Assembly: GCF_001971585.1 (NCBI RefSeq)
Contig: NZ_CP019323.1
Location: 2,098,053 to 2,162,052, forward strand
Origin: Companilactobacillus allii
Lineage (GTDB): Bacteria > Bacillota > Bacilli > Lactobacillales > Lactobacillaceae
DNA length: 64,000 nucleotides
Direction of reading: 5' to 3'
This document shows positions 8,982 through 17,505 of the stretch, piece after piece (positions within the stretch are counted from its first letter, which is position 1; each line of letters opens with the position of its first letter). The notes under the pieces are model-generated. The model was not told the origin of the DNA and did not search any database. It was given only the letters and a program-made list of their open reading frames with translations. The translations under genes and the position numbers were made by a program.

Positions 8982-9460
8982 GAATCAATACTCTGAATAA
9001 AGTTTGCATTAATTACTGGTCTAGTAATTGTTCTTCCTTTTTCATTTGTATAGTTCTCAACGGTATTAAATTTTCCAAAAAATTTGATACTTGAACCAAC
9101 TTCTATTCTAGACATCCCTTTTGATAAAGTACTCAAGTCGTACTTTATCTTAACATCTTTGGAATGATCACTTCTATCAAGCGAAACTATTACAAAATCA
9201 CTATCAGACTTTAAAACTAGTCCTCTCTGATAAATTTTAGTATTCTTATAAATTTGTGGATTATCGTACATATTATCAAAAGATACATAAATATAATTAT
9301 TCATCTTCGAACGAAATTCGGTTTCAGTTAATTGGCTTGATAAGTCCTTAGAATCTTGCCTTACTTTTTGAACCCCTTGATCAAAAGTGCCAAAATTCAT
9401 AACCACCACGACTGCAATAAAAAATAAGAATAGTAAAATAGCAGTAATCCTTTTTACCAT
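8978..9460 (-). CDS. Membrane-anchored protein of unknown function, 160 residues
   Basis: I do not recognise this protein. It begins with MVKR and a single hydrophobic segment (about 5-23, ITAILLFLFFIAVVVVMNFG), which looks like an uncleaved signal anchor. A short polar linker follows, then a beta-rich extracytoplasmic domain. The pattern VGSSIKFFGKF and the alternating polar and hydrophobic strands suggest a small beta-barrel fold, but that is only an impression. Its stop codon overlaps the end of the transposase frame by four bases on the opposite strand, so the insertion landed just behind it. It appears to be a single-gene unit. Confidence 0.65.
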   Translation of the reverse strand: MVKRITAILLFLFFIAVVVVMNFGTFDQGVQKVRQDSKDLSSQLTETEFRSKMNNYIYVSFDNMYDNPQIYKNTKIYQRGLVLKSDSDFVIVSLDRSDHSKDVKIKYDLSTLSKGMSRIEVGSSIKFFGKFNTVENYTNEKGRTITRPVINANFIQSIDS

Positions 9461-9582
9461 TAAATTCCCCCAATAAAAAAACTTTATCAGACGAGTTTAC
9501 TTATTTCAACATTATCTTGTTATTTAAGTAATTAAATATTGGAATATACTACAAACAAATAAAATTAAATCACAAAAATAAT

Positions 9583-10293
9583 TTAACCCAAATTAATCAA
9601 TTGAACTTTCGTAATATTTTCTCCTGCAGAGATTCCTTCAACGACATCGACATATTTCATGTCATGGGGCAATTTAATCTCATAAACATTCGTATAGGTA
9701 TAAGTACCGTCCAAAGCCTTACTTGCTCTAAAATTGATATTAGTAATATCGATTGAATTTTCCTTAAAATAATTCGTAATGAATTTCTTACCTTTTCTTT
9801 TATCAAGATACTGGATCTCAACTTTTTTAAGTGGATTGACACGAACAATTCTTTTTAAAAATGCCACAACACCATAGACTACTACAAAACTTGCGACCGC
9901 AATTAGATAATTACCCATTCCGACTGCCAGGCCTAAACAAGCGACTACCCATAAACTAGCAGCTGTTGTTAATCCCTTTATTGAGTGATGTTCCACAATA
10001 ATAGTCCCAGCACCTAAGAATCCAATTCCACTTACTACTTGAGCAATTAATCTAGCTTCATCAGCTCTGATAACCCCCTTATATGCAGGAAATTGTCGTG
10101 CCATTTCAATTGCATTAAATCCAATTTCCTTTTGGATCATAGCAATTATACATGCACCTAGACAAACCAGAATATGTGTCCTAATTCCGGCTGGTCGATG
10201 TTTGTGTGCTCTATCCCAACCTATGATTCCAGACATTAAGGTTGCCAAAAGCAACCGAATTGTAATTGTTAATAAATCCAAATGTAAACTCAA
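9583..10293 (-). CDS. MgtC/SapB-family membrane protein, copy 2
   Basis: A 236-residue MgtC/SapB-type protein. The N-terminal 145 or so residues hold the hydrophobic MgtC domain with family landmarks GIIGWDRAHKHRPAGIRTH, GIGFLGAGTI and GLTTAASLWV. A cytoplasmic ACT-like domain follows. Family members affect magnesium homeostasis or F-type ATP synthase activity in other bacteria; the role here is unknown. It starts at TTG 10293 behind AGGTGG. It is a close paralogue of the gene at 10377, but a terminator separates the two, so it probably has its own promoter. Confidence 0.87.
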   Translation of the reverse strand: MSLHLDLLTITIRLLLATLMSGIIGWDRAHKHRPAGIRTHILVCLGACIIAMIQKEIGFNAIEMARQFPAYKGVIRADEARLIAQVVSGIGFLGAGTIIVEHHSIKGLTTAASLWVVACLGLAVGMGNYLIAVASFVVVYGVVAFLKRIVRVNPLKKVEIQYLDKRKGKKFITNYFKENSIDITNINFRASKALDGTYTYTNVYEIKLPHDMKYVDVVEGISAGENITKVQLINLG

Positions 10294-10344
10294 ATCACTC
10301 CACCTCTAATATTACCTTAACACAAATTTAAATTTGATTTATAC

Positions 10345-10378
10345 CAAAAAAAATCAGCATATTTTGCTGAATTTTTTT
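10345..10378 (-). terminator. Terminator of the mannose-family PTS/mgtC operon
   Basis: TCAGC/GCTGA arms extended by A and T runs form a hairpin followed by a long T-tract on the minus strand. It ends the sigma-54 operon between the two MgtC paralogues. Confidence 0.75.
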
Positions 10379-11081
10379 AAACGCTAATTGTACCAACTTT
10401 CAAAATATTTTGATTAGAAGATAAATCTTCAACGATATCGACATAATTCATTTTTTTATTCATATCAATTTCATAAATGTTGGTATATGTATACTCATTT
10501 ACTTGTTTTGTGGCTTGAAATCTAACATCCTCAACTTTGATATTATTTTTTGCAAAATATTCGTTAATAAATTCTTTAGTCTCAGCTTTATGTTTATACT
10601 GAACTTCGATTTTTCTAATGGGATTGACCCTAATAATTTGTTTTAAAAATCCAACCACACCATACACCACCAAAAAGCTACAAATAGCTAAAATATAATA
10701 TCCCATTCCTACGGCAATTCCGACGCAAGCAATAACCCAAAGACTTGCGGCAGTCGTTAATCCACGGATGGAATGATGTTCAACGATAATCGTTCCAGCA
10801 CCTAAAAATCCAATTCCACTAACAACTTGAGCAATCAGTCTAGCTTCATCAGCACGTAGAATTCCACTATATTGTGGATATTGCTTCGCCATTTGTATTG
10901 CATTGAATCCAATTTCTTTTTGTATCATTGCAATAATACATGCCCCTAAACAAACCAAGATGTGTGTTCTTAAACCAGCCGGTCTATGCTTATAAGCCCT
11001 ATCTAAACCAATGACTCCGGAAATAAAAGTAGCAAGTAGCAGGCGAAGCATTATCGTCCAAACACTTAATTGTGTTGTCAA
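10377..11081 (-). CDS. MgtC/SapB-family membrane protein, copy 1, in the PTS operon
   Basis: A 234-residue paralogue of the preceding protein with the same landmarks (GVIGLDRAYKHRPAGLRTH, GIGFLGAGTI, GLTTAASLWVIACVG) and a C-terminal ACT-like domain. Its TTG start at 11081 follows the IID stop codon directly, with AGGTG inside the end of the IID gene, so translation is coupled to the PTS. That makes it the fifth gene of the LevR/sigma-54 operon. Why an MgtC protein should be made together with a sugar permease is not known. Hydrophobic segments imply an inner-membrane location. Confidence 0.88.
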   Translation of the reverse strand: MTTQLSVWTIMLRLLLATFISGVIGLDRAYKHRPAGLRTHILVCLGACIIAMIQKEIGFNAIQMAKQYPQYSGILRADEARLIAQVVSGIGFLGAGTIIVEHHSIRGLTTAASLWVIACVGIAVGMGYYILAICSFLVVYGVVGFLKQIIRVNPIRKIEVQYKHKAETKEFINEYFAKNNIKVEDVRFQATKQVNEYTYTNIYEIDMNKKMNYVDIVEDLSSNQNILKVGTISV

Positions 11082-11909
11082 CTAAACCACACCTAATAAT
11101 CCTAAAATAATGGCTAAAATGAGGACTCCCAAAAGTATCCAATTAACATTGACTTTTTTACTTAATAGCCAATAACAAACTAAAGTGATACTAAGTGGAA
11201 CCAGCCCTTTAAATAATTGATCTAAATATGTTTGTATTAGAATTGGTTTACCACCTGCAATGGGAACTGATAATTTACTTTCAAACTTTACCATGCTGGC
11301 GGTCATGCTACCAATCATAATCAAACCAAGTGTACTTGCAGCTTTATTAAGAATTGCCATACTTCCATTGGCATAAATTCTTTCAATAAATGTAGAACCA
11401 AGTGAAAATCCCATATAAGTAAGATAATATCTGGTTAATATTGACGGAACATTATAAATTAATAGAAATAATATAGGACCTAAGATTGATCCTTGCGATG
11501 CTAAACTAATACCAACACCTGCTGCAATAACTCTAAGAACTCCCCAAAAGATAGAATCACCAATGCCTGATAGTGGACCCATCAGTGATGTTTTTAAGGC
11601 GACAATTGATTCAGAATCAAAATCGGCCTCTTCTGAATTTTTCTTCTCCATTGATGCAACAAGGCCCATTACAAATGTACCAACATTTTGTGTGATGTTA
11701 TACCACGTCGTATGACGCATTAGAGCTTCTTTTCTTCCTTCAGGATCATCTTTGTAATATCTATTTAAAGCAGGAGTAATTGAATACATGAATCCCGGTG
11801 CATGTGCCTTTGTGGCACCAGCACGACTGGCAAACACTGTAAATGAACGCCAGAAAATTCCGTTAAGCATTTTTTTATCTTCTTTTGTCATATCTTGAGT
11901 TAATTTCAT
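11082..11909 (-). CDS. PTS mannose/fructose/sorbose family subunit IID
   Basis: IID is one of two membrane subunits of a mannose-class PTS permease. The 275 residues begin with the typical cytoplasmic segment MTKEDKKMLNGIFWRSF and contain LMGPLSGIGDSIFWG, a signature of IID. Hydrophobic helices fill the C-terminal third. Its start overlaps the end of the IIC gene by four bases. The substrate cannot be read from sequence; LevR control points to fructose/levan- or mannose-type sugars. Confidence 0.93.
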   Translation of the reverse strand: MKLTQDMTKEDKKMLNGIFWRSFTVFASRAGATKAHAPGFMYSITPALNRYYKDDPEGRKEALMRHTTWYNITQNVGTFVMGLVASMEKKNSEEADFDSESIVALKTSLMGPLSGIGDSIFWGVLRVIAAGVGISLASQGSILGPILFLLIYNVPSILTRYYLTYMGFSLGSTFIERIYANGSMAILNKAASTLGLIMIGSMTASMVKFESKLSVPIAGGKPILIQTYLDQLFKGLVPLSITLVCYWLLSKKVNVNWILLGVLILAIILGLLGVV

Positions 11910-12751
11910 GAAAAGAAGTCCTCCTCTTCTTGATCAGATTTAGTTTCATTTCCAGAATCTGTAATACCAGTTGCAGATACCGGTCTATTTTCTAATTCTT
12001 TTTGCTTATTTTGAATATCAAGTAGCTTCTTGTCCTTGAAACTTATTACTAGAACTAAGATTATACCCAATGCTGCAACGGCAACAGATGGTAATTCAAG
12101 ATATGCCACGAGAATAAATCCTAAAAAGAAATACGGTGCTAACTGTTTACTCCAAAGCATCCTCATCAAAATTGCAAAACCAACGGCTGGAAGCAATCCT
12201 CCAGTAGCTGCAAGACCGGCCATTAAATTATCCGGAATATTATTAACCATTTGTTGAACTGGTTTTGCACCTTCCAATACGCTAAAAAATGTAATTAATG
12301 AAAAAATAAAGTAATTGATAAACCACATTACATAATGCATAACCGCTATTGCACCTGGTCTATTCTCTTCTGCATATTTATCAACTAATGGAGCGAATAA
12401 GTTCATTACAACGTTTTTCATAAACATAGATATAAATGCAGCTAAAACACCTATAGGAACAGCAAGTGCTAGAGCAGCTTTTTCATTAACATTTAAAACA
12501 ATGGCAAATGTCGTTGCTAAAACTGTTGCTGTAACAGGCTCTGCTGACAATGCTCCTCCAATATCGACTGCACCCATGAATATGGCCTCTAGTGAAGCAC
12601 CCATGATAATACCTGTTCTTAAATCACCAAATATTAATCCGGCAACCATACCTACAACTAATGGACGTTCAATCATAGTTTGTCCAAATAACCAATTACC
12701 CCCGTAACAAATGAATACCGTTAAAGCAGCTAAAAATGCTTCTTTAAACAT
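11906..12751 (-). CDS. PTS mannose/fructose/sorbose family subunit IIC
   Basis: The channel-forming subunit of the mannose-class PTS, 281 residues and largely hydrophobic. The conserved GLIFGDLRTGIIMGASLEAIFMGAVDIGG region lies near residues 38-66. The C-terminal 30 residues are charged and acidic (SDQEEEDFF). It starts at ATG 12751 after a GGGGGG-rich ribosome site and overlaps the IID gene, as is usual in these operons. Confidence 0.93.
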   Translation of the reverse strand: MFKEAFLAALTVFICYGGNWLFGQTMIERPLVVGMVAGLIFGDLRTGIIMGASLEAIFMGAVDIGGALSAEPVTATVLATTFAIVLNVNEKAALALAVPIGVLAAFISMFMKNVVMNLFAPLVDKYAEENRPGAIAVMHYVMWFINYFIFSLITFFSVLEGAKPVQQMVNNIPDNLMAGLAATGGLLPAVGFAILMRMLWSKQLAPYFFLGFILVAYLELPSVAVAALGIILVLVISFKDKKLLDIQNKQKELENRPVSATGITDSGNETKSDQEEEDFFS

Positions 12752-12764
12752 AATATTTTCCCCC

Positions 12765-13259
12765 CTACTTATCTTTCAATAAAGTTTTAATCGAAACCTT
12801 GGCATTACTGGGAACCACTTGCTGAAATACTGGAACATCTAACTTTGATAATTCTTTTAAAGCATCTAATTCACTATGACTAAGCATCAATGTACTACCA
12901 ACTAAAACTGGTTCACCTTCACTTTTATCGGCAAAACGACCAACATTAGCAACATTAATACCACCAATATTCTCAACATTTTGAGCAATTTTTAAAGCAT
13001 CTTTAACACAATTGGTTAAGGCAAACATCCTCATCCCTTGACCCTTTGGATTATTAAACACTTTAATAGCATCATCCACTGAACGGATCAAAAGTTTCTT
13101 TCCAGTGGGAGTAGCCATTTTCAAAGTCATTTGAACCATCTCATTTTCAGAAGCACTATCATTAGCTACAACAATTCCAGGTGTATCCAACTCCTTAGTC
13201 CAAACAAGTGCAACTTGTCCATGAATTAATCGATCATCGATTCTTAATTGTACAATCAT
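12765..13259 (-). CDS. PTS mannose/fructose/sorbose family subunit IIB
   Basis: The cytoplasmic IIB subunit, which accepts phosphate from IIA on a histidine and passes it to the incoming sugar. The phospho-His lies in IDDRLIHGQVALVWT near residue 13. I choose the ATG at 13259, giving 164 residues, because GGAGGAAG lies just before it and family members start MIVQLRIDDR. An upstream in-frame extension to 13310 would overlap the IIA gene. Confidence 0.92.
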   Translation of the reverse strand: MIVQLRIDDRLIHGQVALVWTKELDTPGIVVANDSASENEMVQMTLKMATPTGKKLLIRSVDDAIKVFNNPKGQGMRMFALTNCVKDALKIAQNVENIGGINVANVGRFADKSEGEPVLVGSTLMLSHSELDALKELSKLDVPVFQQVVPSNAKVSIKTLLKDK

Positions 13260-13275
13260 ATTTCTTCCTCCATTA

Positions 13276-13686
13276 TTACGATAAGAAACTATCGTCTGAT
13301 ATATCATCATTTGGTTTTACTTCTACTAATTGAACTTGACTTAAATCAATAAGTTCTTGTAAGTGTTCTCTAGTAAGTTCCTGCTCATCTAACAAAACCG
13401 ATAAGACAATGGGTAGATTAGTACCACTTACAACGAATATATTATTATGTTCCATAACCTCCAACATTACTTTTTGATTAACACTTCCACCAAACAAGTC
13501 GGTAAAAATTATTGCTGGTTTACCGTCAATCTCTTTAACATACTGTTTGATATCAGCAACATAATCATGCTCATCCACATATGCATCTATCGTTGTAATC
13601 TGATCAGTCATGCCTGTTAAAATCTGAAGTGAACTTTTAATCCCACTTGCAAGATGACCATGACTTGCAATCAAAATTTTCTTCAT
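13276..13686 (-). CDS. PTS mannose/fructose/sorbose family subunit IIA
   Basis: The IIA subunit, phosphorylated by HPr on the histidine of ILIASHGHLASG (about residue 9), is 136 residues long from the ATG at 13686. That start has AGGAAG at good distance; the ATG at 13692 would be too close to it. It is the first gene of the operon, directly behind the sigma-54 promoter. Confidence 0.92.
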   Translation of the reverse strand: MKKILIASHGHLASGIKSSLQILTGMTDQITTIDAYVDEHDYVADIKQYVKEIDGKPAIIFTDLFGGSVNQKVMLEVMEHNNIFVVSGTNLPIVLSVLLDEQELTREHLQELIDLSQVQLVEVKPNDDISDDSFLS

Positions 13687-13724
13687 ACTCATAACTTCCT
13701 TAAATTAATATTCACTTTTATATA

Positions 13725-13741
13725 AGCAAGTGCTGTGCCAA
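13725..13741 (-). promoter_or_regulatory. Sigma-54 (-24/-12) promoter of the mannose-family PTS operon
   Basis: The minus strand reads TTGGCACAGCACTTGCT, with the GG (13739-13738) and GC (13727-13726) elements separated by exactly 10 bases. This is an almost perfect RpoN promoter. It sits between the LevR-type activator gene and the first PTS gene, which that class of activator normally controls. Confidence 0.9.
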
Positions 13742-13773
13742 GTCTTATAAATCTACTGTTATCAACAAAAATA

Positions 13774-13806
13774 GGATTAGTGTTTAAAAAATCTAAACAC
13801 TAATCC
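13774..13806 (-). terminator. levR terminator
   Basis: A perfect 13-bp stem, GGATTAGTGTTTA at 13774 pairing with 13794-13806, follows the levR stop codon. It lies just upstream of the sigma-54 promoter and keeps the two transcripts apart. Confidence 0.85.
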
Positions 13807-13821
13807 TTATTTATTTAAAAA

Positions 13822-16410
13822 TTAAATCAATTGTTTGAACACTTCATACATAAGTGATAATTCATACTCACTTACTTCAACGTTATATTTCAACTCTAAC
13901 GTCTTAAAGATTCCTTTAGAAACATTGATGAATTCCAATTCTGGTTCGTCTGGATTTATTTTTGGTGAATCACTATTTTTAGCTATTATCAATCGTTCCA
14001 TCATCAACGCAATATGCATATAAAGATTGAGTTTAACTTTACCATCTAGTTTCACATGATAATAATTCTCATACTTAAAGATAACGGTTTCCACTTCTTT
14101 TATAATGACTTTAGGATTAAGGAAACTTAACCGTTCACCGACACCTTCAATTGAGAAGAATCTTAATAACTGTTTATTCAAACTATCAATTGACTGTTCA
14201 TTCAGATAAGGCTGAAGCCATTGTTTTATTTGACGTTCTCCAGAACTATCTAAAATATCATAAATATTAATATTAGGAATATTGAAACTATCTGGCAAAT
14301 TTGTTGTTGTGATAACAAAAATCGTTTGATCAAAGTAATGATTGTCATCTTGATGTATATTAGCTTTCAGATTTGTATAATCCATTGTTATAATTTTTAT
14401 TTTATCGGGAAAATATGGTTGCATAGTTTCTTTGATTTTTTGAGAAATACCTAGTCCCGAAATACAAGAAATAATAATATTTTTATCTTGAGAGAATCCA
14501 GCAAAATAACGTGAATTTATTTTATATTCTGTTGATGCGGATTCAGCAATTTTCTTGAATGGTGTTTTTTGCTGAATCTTCAAAGCAATATCCAACGCTG
14601 TAGCTGTGGTTAAATTATCTACAACTAATAATTCACCATCAATATTGTTCTTAACAGAATTATACAATTGACTTAAAGATCCCATATCAATTAACAATAT
14701 GACACCATTAGTGGTATCAAAAGAATCTAATAGTTTCTCTGTTTTAACAATTATCTCTGGTAATCCCGTGTCGATTGGCATATCTATTGCATCAAAGATA
14801 TATCCACCACAAAGTTGATTGACAACGGCTTTGATACTTGTTGCCGTATTTTCACCATGAGCTACTAGTAATCCATGCATTGATAAAGTTTCATCAATAT
14901 ATTCACTTAATAATATTGTCATTAATATATTAGCTATAGATTCGTTCAAATTAATTGAATTATTCATTGTATCAAGGAAATATTTTGTAACATAACTTGA
15001 TCTACGATAATTTGAATTCAATTTAAAACTTATTTTATCAAGTAATGTTTTATCAAGATCAAAATTAATTTTAAATAACTTGAACAGTAATTCACTCAAA
15101 TATTTTGCTTGTTTTAATCCAAATTGCTCACAAATAATTCGATTATATGAATAGTTGAATTGCGAATATATCGGCTTTTCCAATTCTTGTAATTTAATTA
15201 CTTTATCAAAATCATGAAGATGTTGAACAATATTTCTTTGTACATTACTCATATTATTAGTATCTGCAACGGCAAACCTATCTAGTAAGGTCTTTAATTC
15301 ATTGAGTTCCTCATCCCAAACATTACTTGATTGCATCACCAACTTATTATTTGGATCAATTAAAATATCTGCTATTTTGTTTTTCTCACAACTTCCTAGT
15401 ACAAAGTATTTATCAGTCAAAATCACTTTACTTTCATTCAATTGATCTTTATATGCATTGGCACATCCAACCTTAATACTATTTTTCAATTGTCCAATAT
15501 TACCGTCTGACTTAAGATTTAATAACGAATCTATAACATTACCTTCAACTTCTATTTTCTTATTTATCCGAGTTGCTTCGTTATAAAAAATTGAATATAT
15601 CAAGTTAAATCGTTCAACCTTAGGACGATCACTGTAACTAGGCAAGTGAACTGAAATTGAAATTCTTCGTCTAAAGGTTTCCAGCAATACTTCATTGGTA
15701 TCTTCCGTTGTAGCGAACAGCAGACGAACTTTGGAATGTTCGACTTGTTTATTTTCACCCATTCTTCTGAATACACCGCTATCAATGAAATTAAAGAGTT
15801 TTTCCTGATTTTCACTATTTAATCGATGAACCTCGTCTAAAAATAGATAACCTCCATTTGCTTGTTTAAGTAATCCATCCTTTTGTTCATTGGCACCGGT
15901 GAAAGCTCCTTGGTTATAACCGAATAAAATACTAGACAATAATTCAGGATTATTGGCATAGTCAGCACAATTCAAAACTAAAAATGGTGCATTATCAGCA
16001 ATTACATCCGAATCCTTAGCATATTGATATATTCTTTTTGCCAAGTAACTCTTACCAACCCCACTATCTCCAGTAATTATCATATTCAATCCATTGGGTG
16101 GATAGTGTACTGATGCCACACATTGAGAAATAACTTGTTTCAGGCTACCATCAGCTCCAATAAAATTATCAAAACTGTCTTTGTTAACGTTATTTTCATC
16201 ACTTGATTCAATATTTTTCAATTGCCATAAAACTGGACGTCCCATTTTCTTCTCAACTAATCCATCCTCAACCAGTTGATTTAGATAATGGCTAGTTACC
16301 GAACGACTCAAATCCATCAAATTGGATAAATTCGTTGTGTCACTGGGTAATTTATTAGCCTTATCCAACTCCTTTAATTTATTTAGTAAATTCCCCTTTG
16401 CATCCAACAA
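13822..16410 (-). CDS. levR: LevR-type sigma-54-dependent transcriptional activator
   Basis: An 862-residue activator that opens sigma-54 promoters in response to PTS phosphorylation state. An N-terminal HTH (about 1-65) precedes an AAA+ domain with Walker A GDSGVGKS (114-121), the sigma-54-contacting GAFTGA loop (168-173) and Walker B YLFLDEVH (188-195). The rest holds two PRD regions, a mannose-type EIIA-like domain (LLVAHGENTATS) and an EIIB-like segment (IISCISGLG). The start is TTG 16410 behind GAGGGGA. The adjacent -24/-12 promoter confirms the role. The rpoN gene must lie elsewhere in the genome. Confidence 0.95.
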   Translation of the reverse strand: MLDAKGNLLNKLKELDKANKLPSDTTNLSNLMDLSRSVTSHYLNQLVEDGLVEKKMGRPVLWQLKNIESSDENNVNKDSFDNFIGADGSLKQVISQCVASVHYPPNGLNMIITGDSGVGKSYLAKRIYQYAKDSDVIADNAPFLVLNCADYANNPELLSSILFGYNQGAFTGANEQKDGLLKQANGGYLFLDEVHRLNSENQEKLFNFIDSGVFRRMGENKQVEHSKVRLLFATTEDTNEVLLETFRRRISISVHLPSYSDRPKVERFNLIYSIFYNEATRINKKIEVEGNVIDSLLNLKSDGNIGQLKNSIKVGCANAYKDQLNESKVILTDKYFVLGSCEKNKIADILIDPNNKLVMQSSNVWDEELNELKTLLDRFAVADTNNMSNVQRNIVQHLHDFDKVIKLQELEKPIYSQFNYSYNRIICEQFGLKQAKYLSELLFKLFKINFDLDKTLLDKISFKLNSNYRRSSYVTKYFLDTMNNSINLNESIANILMTILLSEYIDETLSMHGLLVAHGENTATSIKAVVNQLCGGYIFDAIDMPIDTGLPEIIVKTEKLLDSFDTTNGVILLIDMGSLSQLYNSVKNNIDGELLVVDNLTTATALDIALKIQQKTPFKKIAESASTEYKINSRYFAGFSQDKNIIISCISGLGISQKIKETMQPYFPDKIKIITMDYTNLKANIHQDDNHYFDQTIFVITTTNLPDSFNIPNINIYDILDSSGERQIKQWLQPYLNEQSIDSLNKQLLRFFSIEGVGERLSFLNPKVIIKEVETVIFKYENYYHVKLDGKVKLNLYMHIALMMERLIIAKNSDSPKINPDEPELEFINVSKGIFKTLELKYNVEVSEYELSLMYEVFKQLI

Positions 16411-16509
16411 GTCTCATCCCCTCAAGTATATCTTTATCTTATTGTTTACTTTATCATGGAAATACAAAAAAATTGCGATATAAAATAATCTAATATCACA
16501 GTTTTTATT

Positions 16510-16710
16510 TTATTCAAATAATTGAAAAATTTCTTCTTTTGTATTAACTTTCTTCAAATATTTTACGAAATCATCATGCATAAGTAATTTTGATGTAATA
16601 GATAAATATTCCAAATGACTATTATCGTTCTTATCTGGCATCAAAAATGAGACAACAATATCGGCTGGTTTATCATCAAATATCTTCCCGAATATTATTA
16701 GATTCTTATG
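16510..16710 (-). pseudogene. Remnant of a fructose-type PTS EIIA domain
   Basis: An open frame of about 66 codons without a start reads HKNLIIFGKIFDDKPADIVV and ends EEIFQLFE. It resembles the C-terminal half of a PtsN/fructose-type EIIA domain (pattern PADIVVSFLMPDKNDNSHLEYLS). An in-frame TAG precedes it and the part with the active His is missing. It is probably the decayed tail of an EIIA protein or a PRD regulator, lying just upstream of levR. Confidence 0.7.
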
Positions 16711-16720
16711 CTATAAGAAC

Positions 16721-16770
16721 AAAAAAAAGCTAGGTCAAAGGATTCTTCAATCCCCAACCTAGCTTTTTTT
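16721..16770 (-). terminator. Terminator of the HTH gene at 16769
   Basis: AGCTAGGT/ACCTAGCT (16728-16735 with 16757-16764) plus inner GGATT/AATCC arms, with A-runs on one side and T-runs on the other. It can work in both directions. Confidence 0.85.
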
Positions 16771-17047
16771 ATTTTAAACCTAATCTTCTTTTGACATCTT
16801 CTAATTGTGCTTCAAGAACTGGATCACGTCTACTTAAAATATCTAGCGTACTTGCTGTAGACTTCTTTGTTGAATCTTTAATTTTTGTAGTCTTCTTTTG
16901 TTCGTTTGAACTCTTGTTATATTTTCTAACCCAAGCAGACACTTGTTGATAAGAAATATCGTATTTCTTACCTGTCATTTTATAATCATTGTCATGTGCA
17001 ATGGCATAATTAGCGATCTCTTTTTGTTGTTTCTCATTGTACTTCAT
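16769..17047 (-). CDS. Small helix-turn-helix protein, transposase-OrfA-like
   Basis: A 92-residue protein whose first 45 residues form a helix-turn-helix (IANYAIAHDNDYKMTGKKY, then ISYQQVSAWVRKYNK). This type is seen in IS3/IS150 OrfA proteins. A basic Lys/Ser/Thr linker and a short conserved-looking tail (DPVLEAQLEDVKRRLGLK) follow. No inverted repeats, OrfB or other transposon part flanks it, and it has its own ribosome site and terminator. It may be a domesticated DNA-binding protein. I do not know its target. Confidence 0.7.
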   Translation of the reverse strand: MKYNEKQQKEIANYAIAHDNDYKMTGKKYDISYQQVSAWVRKYNKSSNEQKKTTKIKDSTKKSTASTLDILSRRDPVLEAQLEDVKRRLGLK

Positions 17048-17225
17048 GCTAAAAACTCCTAAACAGCTTATTGTTTAAAATTATAACATATTTTTTGGGT
17101 TGAAAAACAGTAATATAGCTGAAGTAATAAAAAGAAGAGCAACCCGGGGAGGTTGCTCTTCTGCGCAATGAGGATCGGGTTAAACCGTATACCTCATTGT
17201 CATACTATCATATTATATGAATAAA

Positions 17226-17505
17226 AGCTCAAAAAAAAATGGTAGCTCAGGGAGGAACCACCATTCCAATAACAGAATTCTGCTATTTAAACATGAAATT
17301 ATCAAAGGAGAGGAAATGTAGGAATATCTCCTCTCCAATAAATAATGTATCATAAATATATATATATTAATAATATTTTCCTAACAAAAAATGGAAAGTT
17401 TTTAATTTTAACACGATATAAACGTTGATATATCAACGTTTATTCAACTACTTATAATATATTGCTGAATTTATCTAGTTTATTACTAATATATTGCCAT
17501 TATGT
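17226..17505 (-). ncRNA. Possible small RNA ending at the terminator near 17235
   Basis: On the minus strand a -35 TTGACA and -10 TAATAA separated by 17 bases (about 17477-17505) are followed by three hairpins. The series ends in a stem with nine Ts near 17232. This is the layout of an independent RNA of roughly 230 bases. I do not recognise the family, and the call is tentative. Confidence 0.3.
17418..17443. repeat. Perfect 26-bp palindrome
   Basis: ATAAACGTTGATA is followed directly by its exact reverse complement, with no spacer. Such a site would suit a dimeric regulator or cruciform formation. The related core TTGATATCAA recurs at 17745-17754. Confidence 0.8.

Noticed and set aside
17213-17353. 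A 46-codon minus-strand frame rich in Leu and Phe, looking like a possible toxin peptide.
   Set aside because: It has no ribosome site, passes through two strong hairpins and ends in a poly-Phe stretch that is just the T-run of a terminator-like stem.
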